The notes: generated from the sequence alone by a model not told the origin. Shown: positions 1 through 7,899, counted from the first letter of the stretch. The stretch: DNA of 18,194 bases from CAZTLI01 sp964614375 (GCA_964614375.1 CAZTLI010000053.1:1-18194); one strand, 5' to 3'. Numbers and translations are program-made.

Positions 1-3
1 CAT
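1..3 (-). CDS. Start codon of a further minus-strand gene cut by the window edge (partial)
   Basis: The complement of bases 1-3 is ATG. It is preceded on the minus strand by AAGGA about 7 nt away, a normal Shine-Dalgarno spacing. It lies 38 nt beyond the lysS stop codon with no terminator between, so a gene co-transcribed with lysS probably begins here and runs off the left edge. Nothing of its product can be seen. Confidence 0.35.
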
Positions 4-41
4 GATACGTCCTTAGTTTTACCGTGTTTCTGCCGTTTGCG

Positions 42-1574
42 CTATTTTTCTTCGCGCAGATGAGGAAATAGCAGCACATCGCGGATGTTTGTTTGATCGG
101 TCAAGAGCATCACAAAGCGGTCTACGCCCATGCCATAGCCCCCGTTCGGCGGCATCCCATAGCGCATGGCGCGCAGATAATCTTCATCCATTGGTGTGGA
201 GTCTTCTTGTTTATCGCCATACAACTGCTTCATCTCGACAAATCGCTGTTCCTGGTCACGCGGGTCGTTGAGTTCGGTGAAGGCGTTGCCCATTTCCATG
301 CCAATAATATACAGTTCAAAGCGTTCGACATGGACATCATCATAATCCGCCCGCTTTGCAAACGGCGAAATATCACGCGGAAAATCGGTGATGAACGTGG
401 GCTGGCGCAACTTCGGTTCGGCATAGGTGCTAAAGAGATGCTCGACCAGTTTGCCCCAGGGTTGACCGGGTTGCAGACCGTCCTTGCCGCCCTGCGCGAT
501 GATTGCCGCTTCCAGTTCCTCAGCGGTGCGATAATCCATATAGTCGATTTCGGCATACTGTTTAATCGCGTCGCGCATCGTCAAGCGCTGGAATGGCGGC
601 GCTAAATTAACCGACTCACCCTGATAGCTAATCGTCGTGCTGCCGCAGACCCGTTCTGCGATATGGGCCACCATACGCTCTACGATGTCCATCACCCCTG
701 TATAGTCGATATAGGCTTTATAGAATTCCATCATCGTGAATTCGGTGTTGTGCTTGTTGCTGACGCCTTCGTTGCGAAAGTCACGCCCGATTTCATACAC
801 CGCGTCGATATTGCCTACCAGCAGGCGTTTCAGATAGAGTTCATAACTAATCCGCAGATACAAATCCTGATGCAGGTGGTTGTGATGGGTCACGAACGGG
901 TGCGCCGCCGCACCGCCATAAATCGGTTGCAAAACAGGTGTTTCGACTTCCAGCATCCCCTCATTATCCAGAAATTCACGCATGGCGCGGATTGCTCTGG
1001 CGCGCTGTATAAACACCTCACGCACCCAACGATTCACGGCGAGGTCGGCATAGCGCTGGCGATAGCGAGTCTCGATATTGTTGAATTCGCCATACTCCTC
1101 GACTGTGCCATCGTCCTGCGTCACCTGTTTGATGACCGGTAAAGGACTGAGGGATTTGCTCAACAGGCGGAAATCGGTCACACGCACGCTGACCTCACCC
1201 GCTTTTGTCCGCATCATGGTACCAGTGGCTTGCACAAAATCGTCCATGTCGATGAGTTTGTCTTTGACGAGGGTATACGTCTCTTCGCCAATCTCATTAA
1301 TCCGCAAGAAAAGCTGCACCCGCCCGGTCTGGTCTTCGATGTGCATGAATGACACTTTGCCCTTCAGATTCAGGCGCCGTATCCGCCCGCAGACCGTGAC
1401 TTCAAGTTGAGTCGCGGCTTCCGGGTCATTGGCTTCAATCGCTTCAAATGCGGCGATAGCGGCGTCGGCGGTGTGGGTGCGTTCGGCGCGCGCCGGGTAG
1501 GGGTTGATGCCGCGTGCTTCGAGAAGGTGGACTTTTTCCAGCCGTTCCTGTTCGAGGCGGTTGGGTTGCCACAT
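42..1574 (-). CDS. lysS: Lysyl-tRNA synthetase, class II
   Basis: Cytoplasmic enzyme that charges tRNA-Lys with lysine using ATP. The protein is 510 aa, close to the usual bacterial length of about 500. It has an N-terminal OB-fold anticodon-binding domain (about 60-140) and a class II core. Motif 1 includes the EVETPVLQ stretch (209-216). Motif 2 includes the FRNEG segment (266-270) followed by HNTEFTMMEFY. Motif 3 is GYGMGVDR (479-486), near the C-terminus. The segment GGAAAHPF has His where Arg or Lys is common, which looks like tolerated variation. I chose the ATG at 1574 because AAAAAGGAGG lies just upstream. The longer reading to 1652 would start inside the greA terminator hairpin. A strong terminator separates it from upstream greA, and a TACAAT -10 lies between them, so it probably has its own promoter. 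Confidence 0.97.
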   Translation of the reverse strand: MWQPNRLEQERLEKVHLLEARGINPYPARAERTHTADAAIAAFEAIEANDPEAATQLEVTVCGRIRRLNLKGKVSFMHIEDQTGRVQLFLRINEIGEETYTLVKDKLIDMDDFVQATGTMMRTKAGEVSVRVTDFRLLSKSLSPLPVIKQVTQDDGTVEEYGEFNNIETRYRQRYADLAVNRWVREVFIQRARAIRAMREFLDNEGMLEVETPVLQPIYGGAAAHPFVTHHNHLHQDLYLRISYELYLKRLLVGNIDAVYEIGRDFRNEGVSNKHNTEFTMMEFYKAYIDYTGVMDIVERMVAHIAERVCGSTTISYQGESVNLAPPFQRLTMRDAIKQYAEIDYMDYRTAEELEAAIIAQGGKDGLQPGQPWGKLVEHLFSTYAEPKLRQPTFITDFPRDISPFAKRADYDDVHVERFELYIIGMEMGNAFTELNDPRDQEQRFVEMKQLYGDKQEDSTPMDEDYLRAMRYGMPPNGGYGMGVDRFVMLLTDQTNIRDVLLFPHLREEK

Positions 1575-1617
1575 CCGCTCATCCTCCTTTTTGCTGGTTC
1601 GGGTCAGAATGGTTGGC

Positions 1618-1623
1618 ATTGTA
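1618..1623 (-). promoter_or_regulatory. Candidate -10 element for lysS
   Basis: The minus strand reads TACAAT, 5 of 6 to the sigma-70 consensus, about 44 nt before the lysS ATG. The expected -35 position falls in the U-tract of the greA terminator and has no good TTGACA match. Support comes only from the -10 and from the need for a start site after that terminator. Confidence 0.4.
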
Positions 1624-1633
1624 GTGCAGCCAC

Positions 1634-1668
1634 ATAAATAAAAACAGGGCACGCAGCGTACCCTGTTT
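1634..1668 (-). terminator. Rho-independent terminator of greA
   Basis: On the minus strand, AAACAGGG(T)ACG pairs with CGT(G)CCCTGTTT around a 3-nt CTG loop. The result is a 12-bp stem with one G-T wobble (1642-1668), followed by TTTTATTTA. It sits 37 nt after the greA stop codon and before lysS. This is a textbook intrinsic terminator for the greA transcript. Confidence 0.88.
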
Positions 1669-1704
1669 GAGTGTCAATAGGGGGCAGGGTTCGCGAGAGG
1701 CGTG

Positions 1705-2178
1705 CTAATCAATCGACTTGACGACGAAGGTAATTTCGCCGTCGGGCGCGGGCACGACTACCTTGTCTTTCACCTTTGCGCCCAGAAGGGCTTTACCGAG
1801 CGGGCTTTCAAATGAAATTTTGCCTTCGCGCGGGTTGGCTTCGGCTGTGCCGACGATTTGATAGACCTCTTCATCTTTCGTGCCTTTTTCGACCACCGTC
1901 ACATGCGAGCCAATCACCACTTCGTCTTTTGACATGCCTTGTTCTTCAATAATTTGCGCGTGGCGTAAAATGTCGCTGATGCGCGCAATTTCCCCTTCGA
2001 TAAAGGCTTGCTCATCTTTTGCATCGGTATATTCGGCGTTTTCGGTCAAATCCCCCGCATTTTGCATCGCCAGACGCAAGCGTTCCGCGACCTGTGGGCG
2101 GCGCACTTCTTTTAGATCACTCAGACGACGTTCGAGTTTTTCGAGTCCCTCGCGTGTGAGATATTGTGGTTGGTTCAT
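1705..2178 (-). CDS. greA: Transcription elongation factor GreA
   Basis: Binds the RNA polymerase secondary channel and stimulates cleavage of backtracked RNA. The protein is 157 aa, the usual GreA length. The N-terminal coiled coil (about 8-75) carries the tip GDLTENAEY (42-50), including the acidic residues D43 and E46 that act in transcript cleavage. A C-terminal FKBP-like domain follows (about 85-157, with the ISFESPLGKALLG stretch). I chose the ATG at 2178 because GGAGG lies 7-8 nt upstream. A GTG five codons earlier overlaps that ribosome-binding site. It is followed by a strong terminator and preceded by a leader of about 100 nt with a hairpin. Confidence 0.97.
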   Translation of the reverse strand: MNQPQYLTREGLEKLERRLSDLKEVRRPQVAERLRLAMQNAGDLTENAEYTDAKDEQAFIEGEIARISDILRHAQIIEEQGMSKDEVVIGSHVTVVEKGTKDEEVYQIVGTAEANPREGKISFESPLGKALLGAKVKDKVVVPAPDGEITFVVKSID

Positions 2179-2223
2179 GCTGTTTTCCTCCACGTTCAGT
2201 AGACCACACGGGAAAATTACAAA

Positions 2224-2241
2224 GCACAGCTTGCGCTGTGC
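2224..2241 (-). promoter_or_regulatory. Hairpin in the greA leader (possible attenuator) or terminator of the upstream kinase gene
   Basis: On the minus strand, GCACAGC and GCTGTGC form a perfect 7-bp stem closing a GCAA tetraloop, followed by TTTGTAATTTT. It lies about 46 nt upstream of the greA ATG, downstream of the proposed greA promoter. It could be a partial terminator in the leader or the end of the kinase transcript that stops at 2378. The U-tract is interrupted, so termination strength is uncertain. Confidence 0.55.
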
Positions 2242-2285
2242 CGATTATTTGCAGGTTGGCAATGATTTTTTGGCCTGTATGCCGT

Positions 2286-2315
2286 AATGTATCATAAACA
2301 AAGGTCGCTTGTAAA
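2286..2315 (-). promoter_or_regulatory. Candidate sigma-70-type promoter for greA
   Basis: On the minus strand, TTTACA (2315-2310) is followed after 18 bp by TACATT (2291-2286). The predicted start near 2279 gives a leader of about 100 nt before greA. The hexamers are moderate matches and no other pair in the gap fits better. A palindrome, ATGTTAACAT (2325-2334), lies 10 bp upstream of the -35. Confidence 0.45.
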
Positions 2316-2377
2316 GTTAGAGATATGTTAACATGCCTATTTATAGTTGATTGCCAAAATGCGCCACATGGTAAACA

Positions 2378-3277
2378 CTAGACCATGCCCGGATGCCGGA
2401 TCGTGACTTTTGTGCCCTGACCAACTTCGCTCTCAATCGTTGTTTCGCCGCCGAGCATTTCGATAATGCCGAGCGCAATCGGCACGCCCAGACCACTGCC
2501 CTTGAATTCGCGCACGGTATCGTTTTCGCCGCGTAAATAGAGTTCCCCCAACCGTTGCAGAATGTCGGGTTCGATACCGATGCCATTATCCTCTATCGTG
2601 ACGACCAGGGTTGAACCATCTGCCGCGCCTGTGACGGTCACTTTCCCTTCGCCATCCGCAGAATAACGCAGGGCATTTTCGATATGTTTCATGAACGCCA
2701 TTGTCAGGAATTCGCCATCGGTATTGAGCAGGGGAAGGCCATCGGGGATATTAAATTCCGTCTGGCGATTGAGTTCTTCTGCGAGTTTGTTGGCCTGTTT
2801 TTCCAACCCCATCGCGATATTTTTGAACATATCCATTTTGAGCGAGATTTTCAGCGTGCGGGCGCGGATTTTGGTGATGTTACTCACATCTGCCAGCAGC
2901 CCTTCCATCCGGCGCGCATTAGTACGGATGGTTTCGACAAACTGCTTTTGCATGTCGCTCAGTTCACCCATCGACGGCAGCATATCGGCATAACCCCGGA
3001 TACTGGTCATCGGCGTTCGCAGTTCATGGACAGCAATCGAGATAAATTGAGCGTGCGCCTTCACGATCTCTGCTGCGTCGCCCGTCATTGGCATGTCGGC
3101 ACTGTCGCCCCGTTCATTGTCGGCTTCTGCGTCGGCTTCCGCACTTTTGGCCAACAGGTCTGCAATTTCCTCGATTTGACCCGGCAGGCGCACCGGGATA
3201 ATCGCGCCCGTTCGCGCGGCTTCTAACAGTTCATTCAGCTTTTCGCGCACTTCGTGGAGGTTGTCTTCGTTCGACAT
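2378..3277 (-). CDS. Small soluble histidine kinase without a sensor domain
   Basis: A 299-aa cytoplasmic histidine kinase. The N-terminal 75 residues are charged and show no recognisable input domain, and no membrane segment is visible. The dimerisation/phosphoacceptor helix has VHELRTPMTSIRGY, with H84 the likely phosphorylated residue. The ATPase domain follows with ENA (N box, N201), DNGIGI (230-235) and GSGLG (260-264). The first Asn of the usual NLxxNA N box is Lys here, while the second is kept. It resembles the core of the GAF kinase encoded upstream (both have the MTSI-GY stretch), so the two may be paralogues. I chose the ATG at 3277 because CAGGAG lies upstream; a GTG at 3301 lacks this. 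The PIG-L gene ends 73 bp upstream, and co-transcription is likely. No response regulator is in the window. Confidence 0.9.
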   Translation of the reverse strand: MSNEDNLHEVREKLNELLEAARTGAIIPVRLPGQIEEIADLLAKSAEADAEADNERGDSADMPMTGDAAEIVKAHAQFISIAVHELRTPMTSIRGYADMLPSMGELSDMQKQFVETIRTNARRMEGLLADVSNITKIRARTLKISLKMDMFKNIAMGLEKQANKLAEELNRQTEFNIPDGLPLLNTDGEFLTMAFMKHIENALRYSADGEGKVTVTGAADGSTLVVTIEDNGIGIEPDILQRLGELYLRGENDTVREFKGSGLGVPIALGIIEMLGGETTIESEVGQGTKVTIRHPGMV

Positions 3278-3350
3278 GCTTGGCTCCTGATGTGTATTCA
3301 CGGGATTGGTCTGCGGGTCCCGTCTGGTTGCTATGTAATCTCGATTGCCG

Positions 3351-4100
3351 TCAGCGCACCCGATACCGTTCTACGGGCTGGTCGTCATCTGTAGGCTGAA
3401 GCGCTGCCCGTATTGCGTGTGCCATCTGTTGTGTATCTGCCCAAAAGGTGCTGATTTGCGATTGGTGACACCTCACAGCGGCAATCTTAGCCTGTATATC
3501 CGCAGCGGTGAGCGCGATGTATTCTGGCATCAAGTGTACAGTAAAATGGCTGAGGGCGCTGTCTATCGCTATTGTATCATCGTTGTACGGATATTCCTCA
3601 TAAAATTTCAGGACGACAGCCGGTTGTTGGTGCGCGATTTTAAGGGCCCAATCGCGCACGAGTTGATGATCAACGTGATTGCCCACACCCAATGGCGCAT
3701 ACAGCGTTGAGATACCCGGTGGTAGGGTCATCCGTGCCAGTTGGCTGTGGGCCGGGTCTTCAGGATGGACTGCCCCAAACAATCCCGGATTATCAAGATA
3801 GATGGGTTGTCCATCCACCGTGCGATAGATACAGTCGGGAATTGATTGGTGGATGACCTTTGCGCCCAATACCTGTGCTGCTGCGCTGTCTTCTTGTCTG
3901 CGAACTGCGACAGGTGTTTCACCTGCTTGCCAGCGGCTGTGCAGTTCACGCACAATCGGCGAAGCGGGCAGCGGGTCGGGCGGGTCGCCCGCCATAACGG
4001 TCAGAATGGTCACGTCCTGCCCGCGCTGTGTTAGTTGATGAATCGTGCCCCCACAGCTTAATACGGCATCATCCAGATGTGGCGATAAAAACAGGCGCAT
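3351..4100 (-). CDS. PIG-L (LmbE-like) family zinc deacetylase
   Basis: A 249-aa member of the family that removes N-acetyl groups from GlcNAc-type sugars or related amides (GlcNAc-PI de-N-acetylase, MshB/BshB and LmbE relatives). The N-terminus carries the metal and catalytic motif SPHLDDAVLSCGG (6-18): H8 and D11 are expected zinc ligands and D10 the general base. The second metal motif is HVDH (142-145). No signal peptide is seen, so it should act in the cytosol. The substrate cannot be told from sequence; thiol-cofactor precursors, glycan precursors and teichoplanin-type substrates are all known in the family. The start is only 3 nt after the stop codon of the GAF kinase gene and has a weak ribosome-binding site, so translational coupling is likely. 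A sugar deacetylase between two histidine kinases is unusual. Confidence 0.9.
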   Translation of the reverse strand: MRLFLSPHLDDAVLSCGGTIHQLTQRGQDVTILTVMAGDPPDPLPASPIVRELHSRWQAGETPVAVRRQEDSAAAQVLGAKVIHQSIPDCIYRTVDGQPIYLDNPGLFGAVHPEDPAHSQLARMTLPPGISTLYAPLGVGNHVDHQLVRDWALKIAHQQPAVVLKFYEEYPYNDDTIAIDSALSHFTVHLMPEYIALTAADIQAKIAAVRCHQSQISTFWADTQQMAHAIRAALQPTDDDQPVERYRVR

Positions 4101-4103
4101 CGC

Positions 4104-5966
4104 TCAGTCAGCAGCAACGGGTACATCAAAGGTAAAGCGACTGCCTTCATTCTTCTTGCTATGAATATCGATCTGGCTGCCCATTTGCTCGACCAGATGG
4201 CGGGTGATGGCAAAACCCAGCCCGGTGCCGGGTTGTGCGCGGGTTTCGCGGTCTTCGGCGCGCCAGAACTTCGTCCCCAACTTTTTGAGATCTTCTTTTG
4301 ATATGCCAATGCCCGTATCACTCACACTGAAGCGCACGCGGTTACCGGCCTGTTTGATTTCCAGCGTAATCGTGCCACCTTCCGGTGTGTATTTATAGGC
4401 GTTGGTGATGAGATTGGTCAGCACTTGCAGCAGACGATAATAATCGACATAGAGTTCGGGCAGCTTGTCGGCGATTTTTTCGATGAACTTGTGCCGGCGT
4501 TTTTCAATTTCCGGCAGGGTGGCGTCTTTCAGCGCCTGGATGACCGACTGCGGCGCGATGCGCGTTTCGTCCATGAGGAAATGCCCGCTTTCAATGCGGC
4601 TGATGTCCGCCAGATCAGAGACGAGGATTTCCATGCGCCTGACTGTATCTTGAATGCGTTGCAAGAAGTTGCGCTGGCGATCATTCAGATTTTCATCTTG
4701 CATCAACATCAGTTCCGAATAACCGGAAATGCTGGTCATCGGCGCTTTCAGGTCATGGGCGACAATCCCGACGAATTCGCTCTTGGCTTTATCGGCTTCA
4801 CGCACCGCATCATAGAGGCGCGCATTTTCAATCGCAACAGCGGCACGAGTCGCCAGCCGCTGCACGATGTCCTGTTGGGTGGGATTGAATGTGCCCGCAT
4901 CTTCGCGCTTGAGGACGATGACGCCAATGACGTTGTTTTCACGCAGGACGGGCACGATGAGCACGGTATCTTTGCCATATTGCCCGGAATCGACCATCAA
5001 GGTCTGGCGGCTATCGACCACTTGCCAGATTTCTTTATAGACCGTATCGAGGTTGACAGGTAGTGCGCCCGTTTTTTGTCTGCCGTAATGATGCGTGGCG
5101 ACGACGTGGTGGGGTTCATCTTCGACCAATCCCAGATGGCCGCTGGTGGCTTCGGAAAGACGGCACGCCCATTCCAGTGTGTAGAACATCGCTTTTTGGG
5201 CGTCCAGCGTTTCGGTGAGCTGCATGTCGATACGCCGCAGCTGCTGCAATTCCTCAATACGCATCGCAAGCTGTTCGTCTGTTGCCGCGAACAGCAGCGC
5301 ATTGTCAATCGCAATCGCCGCCTGACCGGAAAGCGCATCCATCATCGCTAAATCATCGGCGCTGAACAAGCCCGCAATCGCGCGACTATCGACATAGGCC
5401 ACGCCGATGACATTACCGCGGGCGCGCAGCGGAGTCGCCATGATGCTGCGTAGGGCCTGGGTGACGATGCTGGCCTGACCAGAGAAACGCGGGTCTTCGG
5501 CGGCGTTGGTCGTGACCAGTGATTTGCCGCTGTCCAGCACTTGATTCACAATCGTGCGGCTGTATTTGAAGTCATCGCTGCCCAACGATTGCTGGTCGAG
5601 GTTGCGCGCCGCTTTCACGGTCAAGCCGCCGTCATCGTCGCGCAGCATCAAAAAGCCGCGTTCTGCGCCAGAAATCTGAATCACGGCGTCCATCACTTGA
5701 TCGAGCACCGTTTGCAAATCCAGCGATGACCCCAGTGTCTGGCTGACGTTATACAACGCCTCAAAACGCCGGGCGGCAGTGCGCTGCTGCTGCTCCGCTT
5801 CCAGACGTTCCAACATATCGGCGAATTTATCAAGCTGCCTGATGAGGAAATCGCCATCAATACGTTGGGATTTGGCCTGACTTCGTATCAAGTTTAAGTT
5901 GTGGCGGGTGTTGGCGATGTCTAGCTCCGTCACCTGCCGTTTATTACTTGTCGATTCTTCAGTCAT
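4104..5966 (-). CDS. GAF-GAF sensor histidine kinase (soluble)
   Basis: A 620-aa cytoplasmic histidine kinase. A helical N-terminus (about 15-70) is followed by GAF domain 1 (about 68-225, with GVAYVDSR and AAIAIDNA typical of the fold). A helical linker leads to GAF domain 2 (about 250-385, with VIGVIVLKRE and AAVAIENARLY). The HisKA domain has AHDLKAPMTSISGY with H404. The HATPase domain has N box NLITNAYKY (N518, N522), DTGIGI (550-555), FWRAED (568-572 region) and GTGLG (580-584). No transmembrane segment is seen, so GAF domains should sense a small molecule, redox state or light, but the ligand is unknown. It is the first gene of a probable three-gene operon with the PIG-L enzyme and the small kinase. 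The ATG at 5966 has no strong ribosome-binding site. It starts 51 bp after the nth-like gene. Confidence 0.94.
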   Translation of the reverse strand: MTEESTSNKRQVTELDIANTRHNLNLIRSQAKSQRIDGDFLIRQLDKFADMLERLEAEQQQRTAARRFEALYNVSQTLGSSLDLQTVLDQVMDAVIQISGAERGFLMLRDDDGGLTVKAARNLDQQSLGSDDFKYSRTIVNQVLDSGKSLVTTNAAEDPRFSGQASIVTQALRSIMATPLRARGNVIGVAYVDSRAIAGLFSADDLAMMDALSGQAAIAIDNALLFAATDEQLAMRIEELQQLRRIDMQLTETLDAQKAMFYTLEWACRLSEATSGHLGLVEDEPHHVVATHHYGRQKTGALPVNLDTVYKEIWQVVDSRQTLMVDSGQYGKDTVLIVPVLRENNVIGVIVLKREDAGTFNPTQQDIVQRLATRAAVAIENARLYDAVREADKAKSEFVGIVAHDLKAPMTSISGYSELMLMQDENLNDRQRNFLQRIQDTVRRMEILVSDLADISRIESGHFLMDETRIAPQSVIQALKDATLPEIEKRRHKFIEKIADKLPELYVDYYRLLQVLTNLITNAYKYTPEGGTITLEIKQAGNRVRFSVSDTGIGISKEDLKKLGTKFWRAEDRETRAQPGTGLGFAITRHLVEQMGSQIDIHSKKNEGSRFTFDVPVAAD

Positions 5967-6017
5967 GGGTAAGGTCTCGACTATTTTTAACTATCATAAA
6001 CCAAAAACCCCCTGCCG

Positions 6018-6722
6018 TTACGTGATATTTTGCGAATAGTAATCACAATGGGTGTTTATAGGACAGGCCGCGCATAACGGATTGCGAGCGCGGCAAATTT
6101 CACGCCCATGTTGAATAACCTGAATATGGAAGGCGTAATAATCATCTGGCGGCACAATCGCCTCCATGACATCGTGCGCCTTATCTGCATTTATCTTATC
6201 CGGGATGAAGCCGATACGTCCGCTGACGCGATGGACATGCGTATCAACCGGGAACGCGGGTTTGTTGAAGGCGAAACACAGCACAATCGCCGCCGTCTTT
6301 GGGCCCACACCATCCAACTGCTGCAACCACGCTTTGGCCTCATCAACGGGCATATCCGCCAGAAAATCAATATTGTACGCGCCACGTTCGGCATAAATAT
6401 CCGCCAACGCCTTCTGGATTCGCGGGCCTTTTTGATTCGCCAGCCCTGCTGTCCAGATGGTTTTAATCACCTCTTGCTCGGGCGCATGGTGGACGGCTTC
6501 CCATGTAGGATAGCGATTTTTCAGCGCGGCGAATCCCCGATCACGATTGGTATCGGTCGTGCTCTGGCTGAGGATGCAGCTTACCAGTTCGTCCATCGGC
6601 GAAATATCCCGCCGCCAATCAAGCGCGCCATAGGTCGCTTCCAGAATCTGCTTGACGGGTGCATATTTGGCTTGCCGCCGCTCAAAATCATCAATTGCCG
6701 CGATGAGGTCGTGTTTTTCCAT
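6018..6722 (-). CDS. Endonuclease III-family DNA glycosylase/AP lyase with 4Fe-4S cluster
   Basis: Base-excision repair enzyme of the helix-hairpin-helix GPD superfamily, 234 aa. The HhH motif LDGVGPKTAA (136-145) carries K142, matching the catalytic Lys of EndoIII. D160 in FPVDTHVHR matches the catalytic Asp, so a bifunctional glycosylase/lyase is expected. The C-terminus has C210-x6-C217-x2-C220-x5-C226, the complete 4Fe-4S loop. The early motif is ILSQSTTDTNRDR (50-62), where classical Nth has a SAQ-T-D-type sequence. This marks a subfamily that differs from E. coli Nth, so I leave the symbol blank. The substrate range, oxidised pyrimidines or other lesions, is not determined. It follows the deaminase-like gene by 136 bp and has a good promoter in that gap. 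Confidence 0.92.
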   Translation of the reverse strand: MEKHDLIAAIDDFERRQAKYAPVKQILEATYGALDWRRDISPMDELVSCILSQSTTDTNRDRGFAALKNRYPTWEAVHHAPEQEVIKTIWTAGLANQKGPRIQKALADIYAERGAYNIDFLADMPVDEAKAWLQQLDGVGPKTAAIVLCFAFNKPAFPVDTHVHRVSGRIGFIPDKINADKAHDVMEAIVPPDDYYAFHIQVIQHGREICRARNPLCAACPINTHCDYYSQNIT

Positions 6723-6786
6723 GTGTTATCGGTTGGATTGGATACGTGTTTGATAGTGTAACAATTTTATATCAGCTATAGATTAG

Positions 6787-6815
6787 ATTGTACGTTCGCA
6801 TGACGTGGAGGGCAA
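6787..6815 (-). promoter_or_regulatory. Sigma-70-type promoter for the EndoIII-family gene
   Basis: On the minus strand, TTGCCC (6815-6810) is followed after exactly 17 bp by TACAAT (6792-6787). The hexamers match the consensus at 4/6 and 5/6. The predicted start near 6780 leaves a leader of about 58 nt. It lies in the 136-bp gap between the deaminase-like gene and the glycosylase gene. Confidence 0.6.
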
Positions 6816-6858
6816 GTTGAATTGGTTGGATGTCGGTTATAGGGATAGGGAACAGGTC

Positions 6859-7899
6859 TTAGCGGACATGCTGTGTACGCCAGCGTGCGAGGTGGCGGAG
6901 CAGCTTGTTGCGCCTTTCGGCGGTGATAAATGCCGCATTGATGGCGCTGCGCGTAAAATTGAGTAGATCATCTGTCGTAAAGCCCAGCATATGACCAATC
7001 ATGTATTCGCGCTCTATCGTCGTACACATTTGCACCGGGTCATCTGTACACAGCGTCACAGGGATTTCACGCTCAACAAATGTCCGAATGGGATGCTCCT
7101 GATAAGATGGCGCAGCGCCTAGAATGACATTGCAACTCAACGCGCATTCGATGGTCACGCTGCTGTTTGCGATTAAATCCAGTAGACGCGCGTCATGAAC
7201 GGCGTGTGTACAGTGACCGAGGCGAGTAAGACCCGGAATCTGTAGAGCAGCGGCGATGTTGAAGGTTGATATTTCGCCGACGTGAACGGTGAGTCCTATG
7301 CCTGCTGCTGCAAATCGTTCCGCAATATGATAAATCGGCCTCCAATCGACTTCCCGATCAAATGGTGGATAGAGAATGTCTACGCCATAAACGCCTTCAT
7401 GTGACAATTCCAAACAGCGGCGAACATTGTTTTCCAGGCGCTGTGAATCGGGGGTGATGACCAGTGTGGGGATGACTTCGGCAAGCAGGTGGGGGTGCTG
7501 CTGCTGTACCCGTTTTTCTGCCTCGCGAAACAGGGCGATACAATCTGGTCTGAATATATCTTTTCCAACTCGCACTTCGACCAGTATTGCATTAGCGTGC
7601 GCGGCTTCTTTGAGCAAATCTTCTAAACGGGCGACGAACATCTCTGAGGGCCTATCCTGTTCTGGTGTAACGGGAAATACAGACGAAATCTGCGCTAGAC
7701 GCCGCATCCCCGGTGGCGCCTCCATAATCTGCTCAACCCACTTGCGCCAATCGTAAGACTGTCGATTTTGGCGTTTTGCCAGCACACGATCCAGACGCGG
7801 CGACCATTCCTGATGGATGTGTATATCCGCTTTGGGTAAAGTGGCGATGTGCGGCGCAATGGCAATCGCTGCCAGTGGATGAAGGTGGGGGTTGGTCAT
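6859..7899 (-). CDS. Adenosine/AMP deaminase-superfamily metal hydrolase, substrate uncertain
   Basis: A 346-aa TIM-barrel hydrolase with every catalytic residue of adenosine deaminase: H27 and H29 (PKADIHIH), H206 and E209 (VHVGE), H229 (LGHCTH) and D286-D287 (LCTDDP). These give the zinc site and the proton-relay Glu, so a deaminase reaction on a purine nucleoside or similar compound is likely. Substrate-pocket positions differ. The usual HVHLDG is HIHQEW, with E31 replacing the Asp that contacts the ribose 5'-hydroxyl. The usual DLAG segment is DILYPP. Activity on adenosine is therefore uncertain. No signal peptide is seen. The ATG is 5 nt after the stop of the secreted propeller-like protein, so the two are co-transcribed and probably coupled. 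Confidence 0.88.
   Translation of the reverse strand: MTNPHLHPLAAIAIAPHIATLPKADIHIHQEWSPRLDRVLAKRQNRQSYDWRKWVEQIMEAPPGMRRLAQISSVFPVTPEQDRPSEMFVARLEDLLKEAAHANAILVEVRVGKDIFRPDCIALFREAEKRVQQQHPHLLAEVIPTLVITPDSQRLENNVRRCLELSHEGVYGVDILYPPFDREVDWRPIYHIAERFAAAGIGLTVHVGEISTFNIAAALQIPGLTRLGHCTHAVHDARLLDLIANSSVTIECALSCNVILGAAPSYQEHPIRTFVEREIPVTLCTDDPVQMCTTIEREYMIGHMLGFTTDDLLNFTRSAINAAFITAERRNKLLRHLARWRTQHVR

Noticed and set aside
1575..1652. Upstream extension of lysS to 1652
   Set aside because: It would begin inside the greA terminator, while the ATG at 1574 has a near-perfect ribosome-binding site.
4425..5063. Plus-strand open frame of 212 codons inside the GAF kinase
   Set aside because: Antisense shadow of GAF2 and HisKA coding sequence; no ribosome-binding site or domain supports it.
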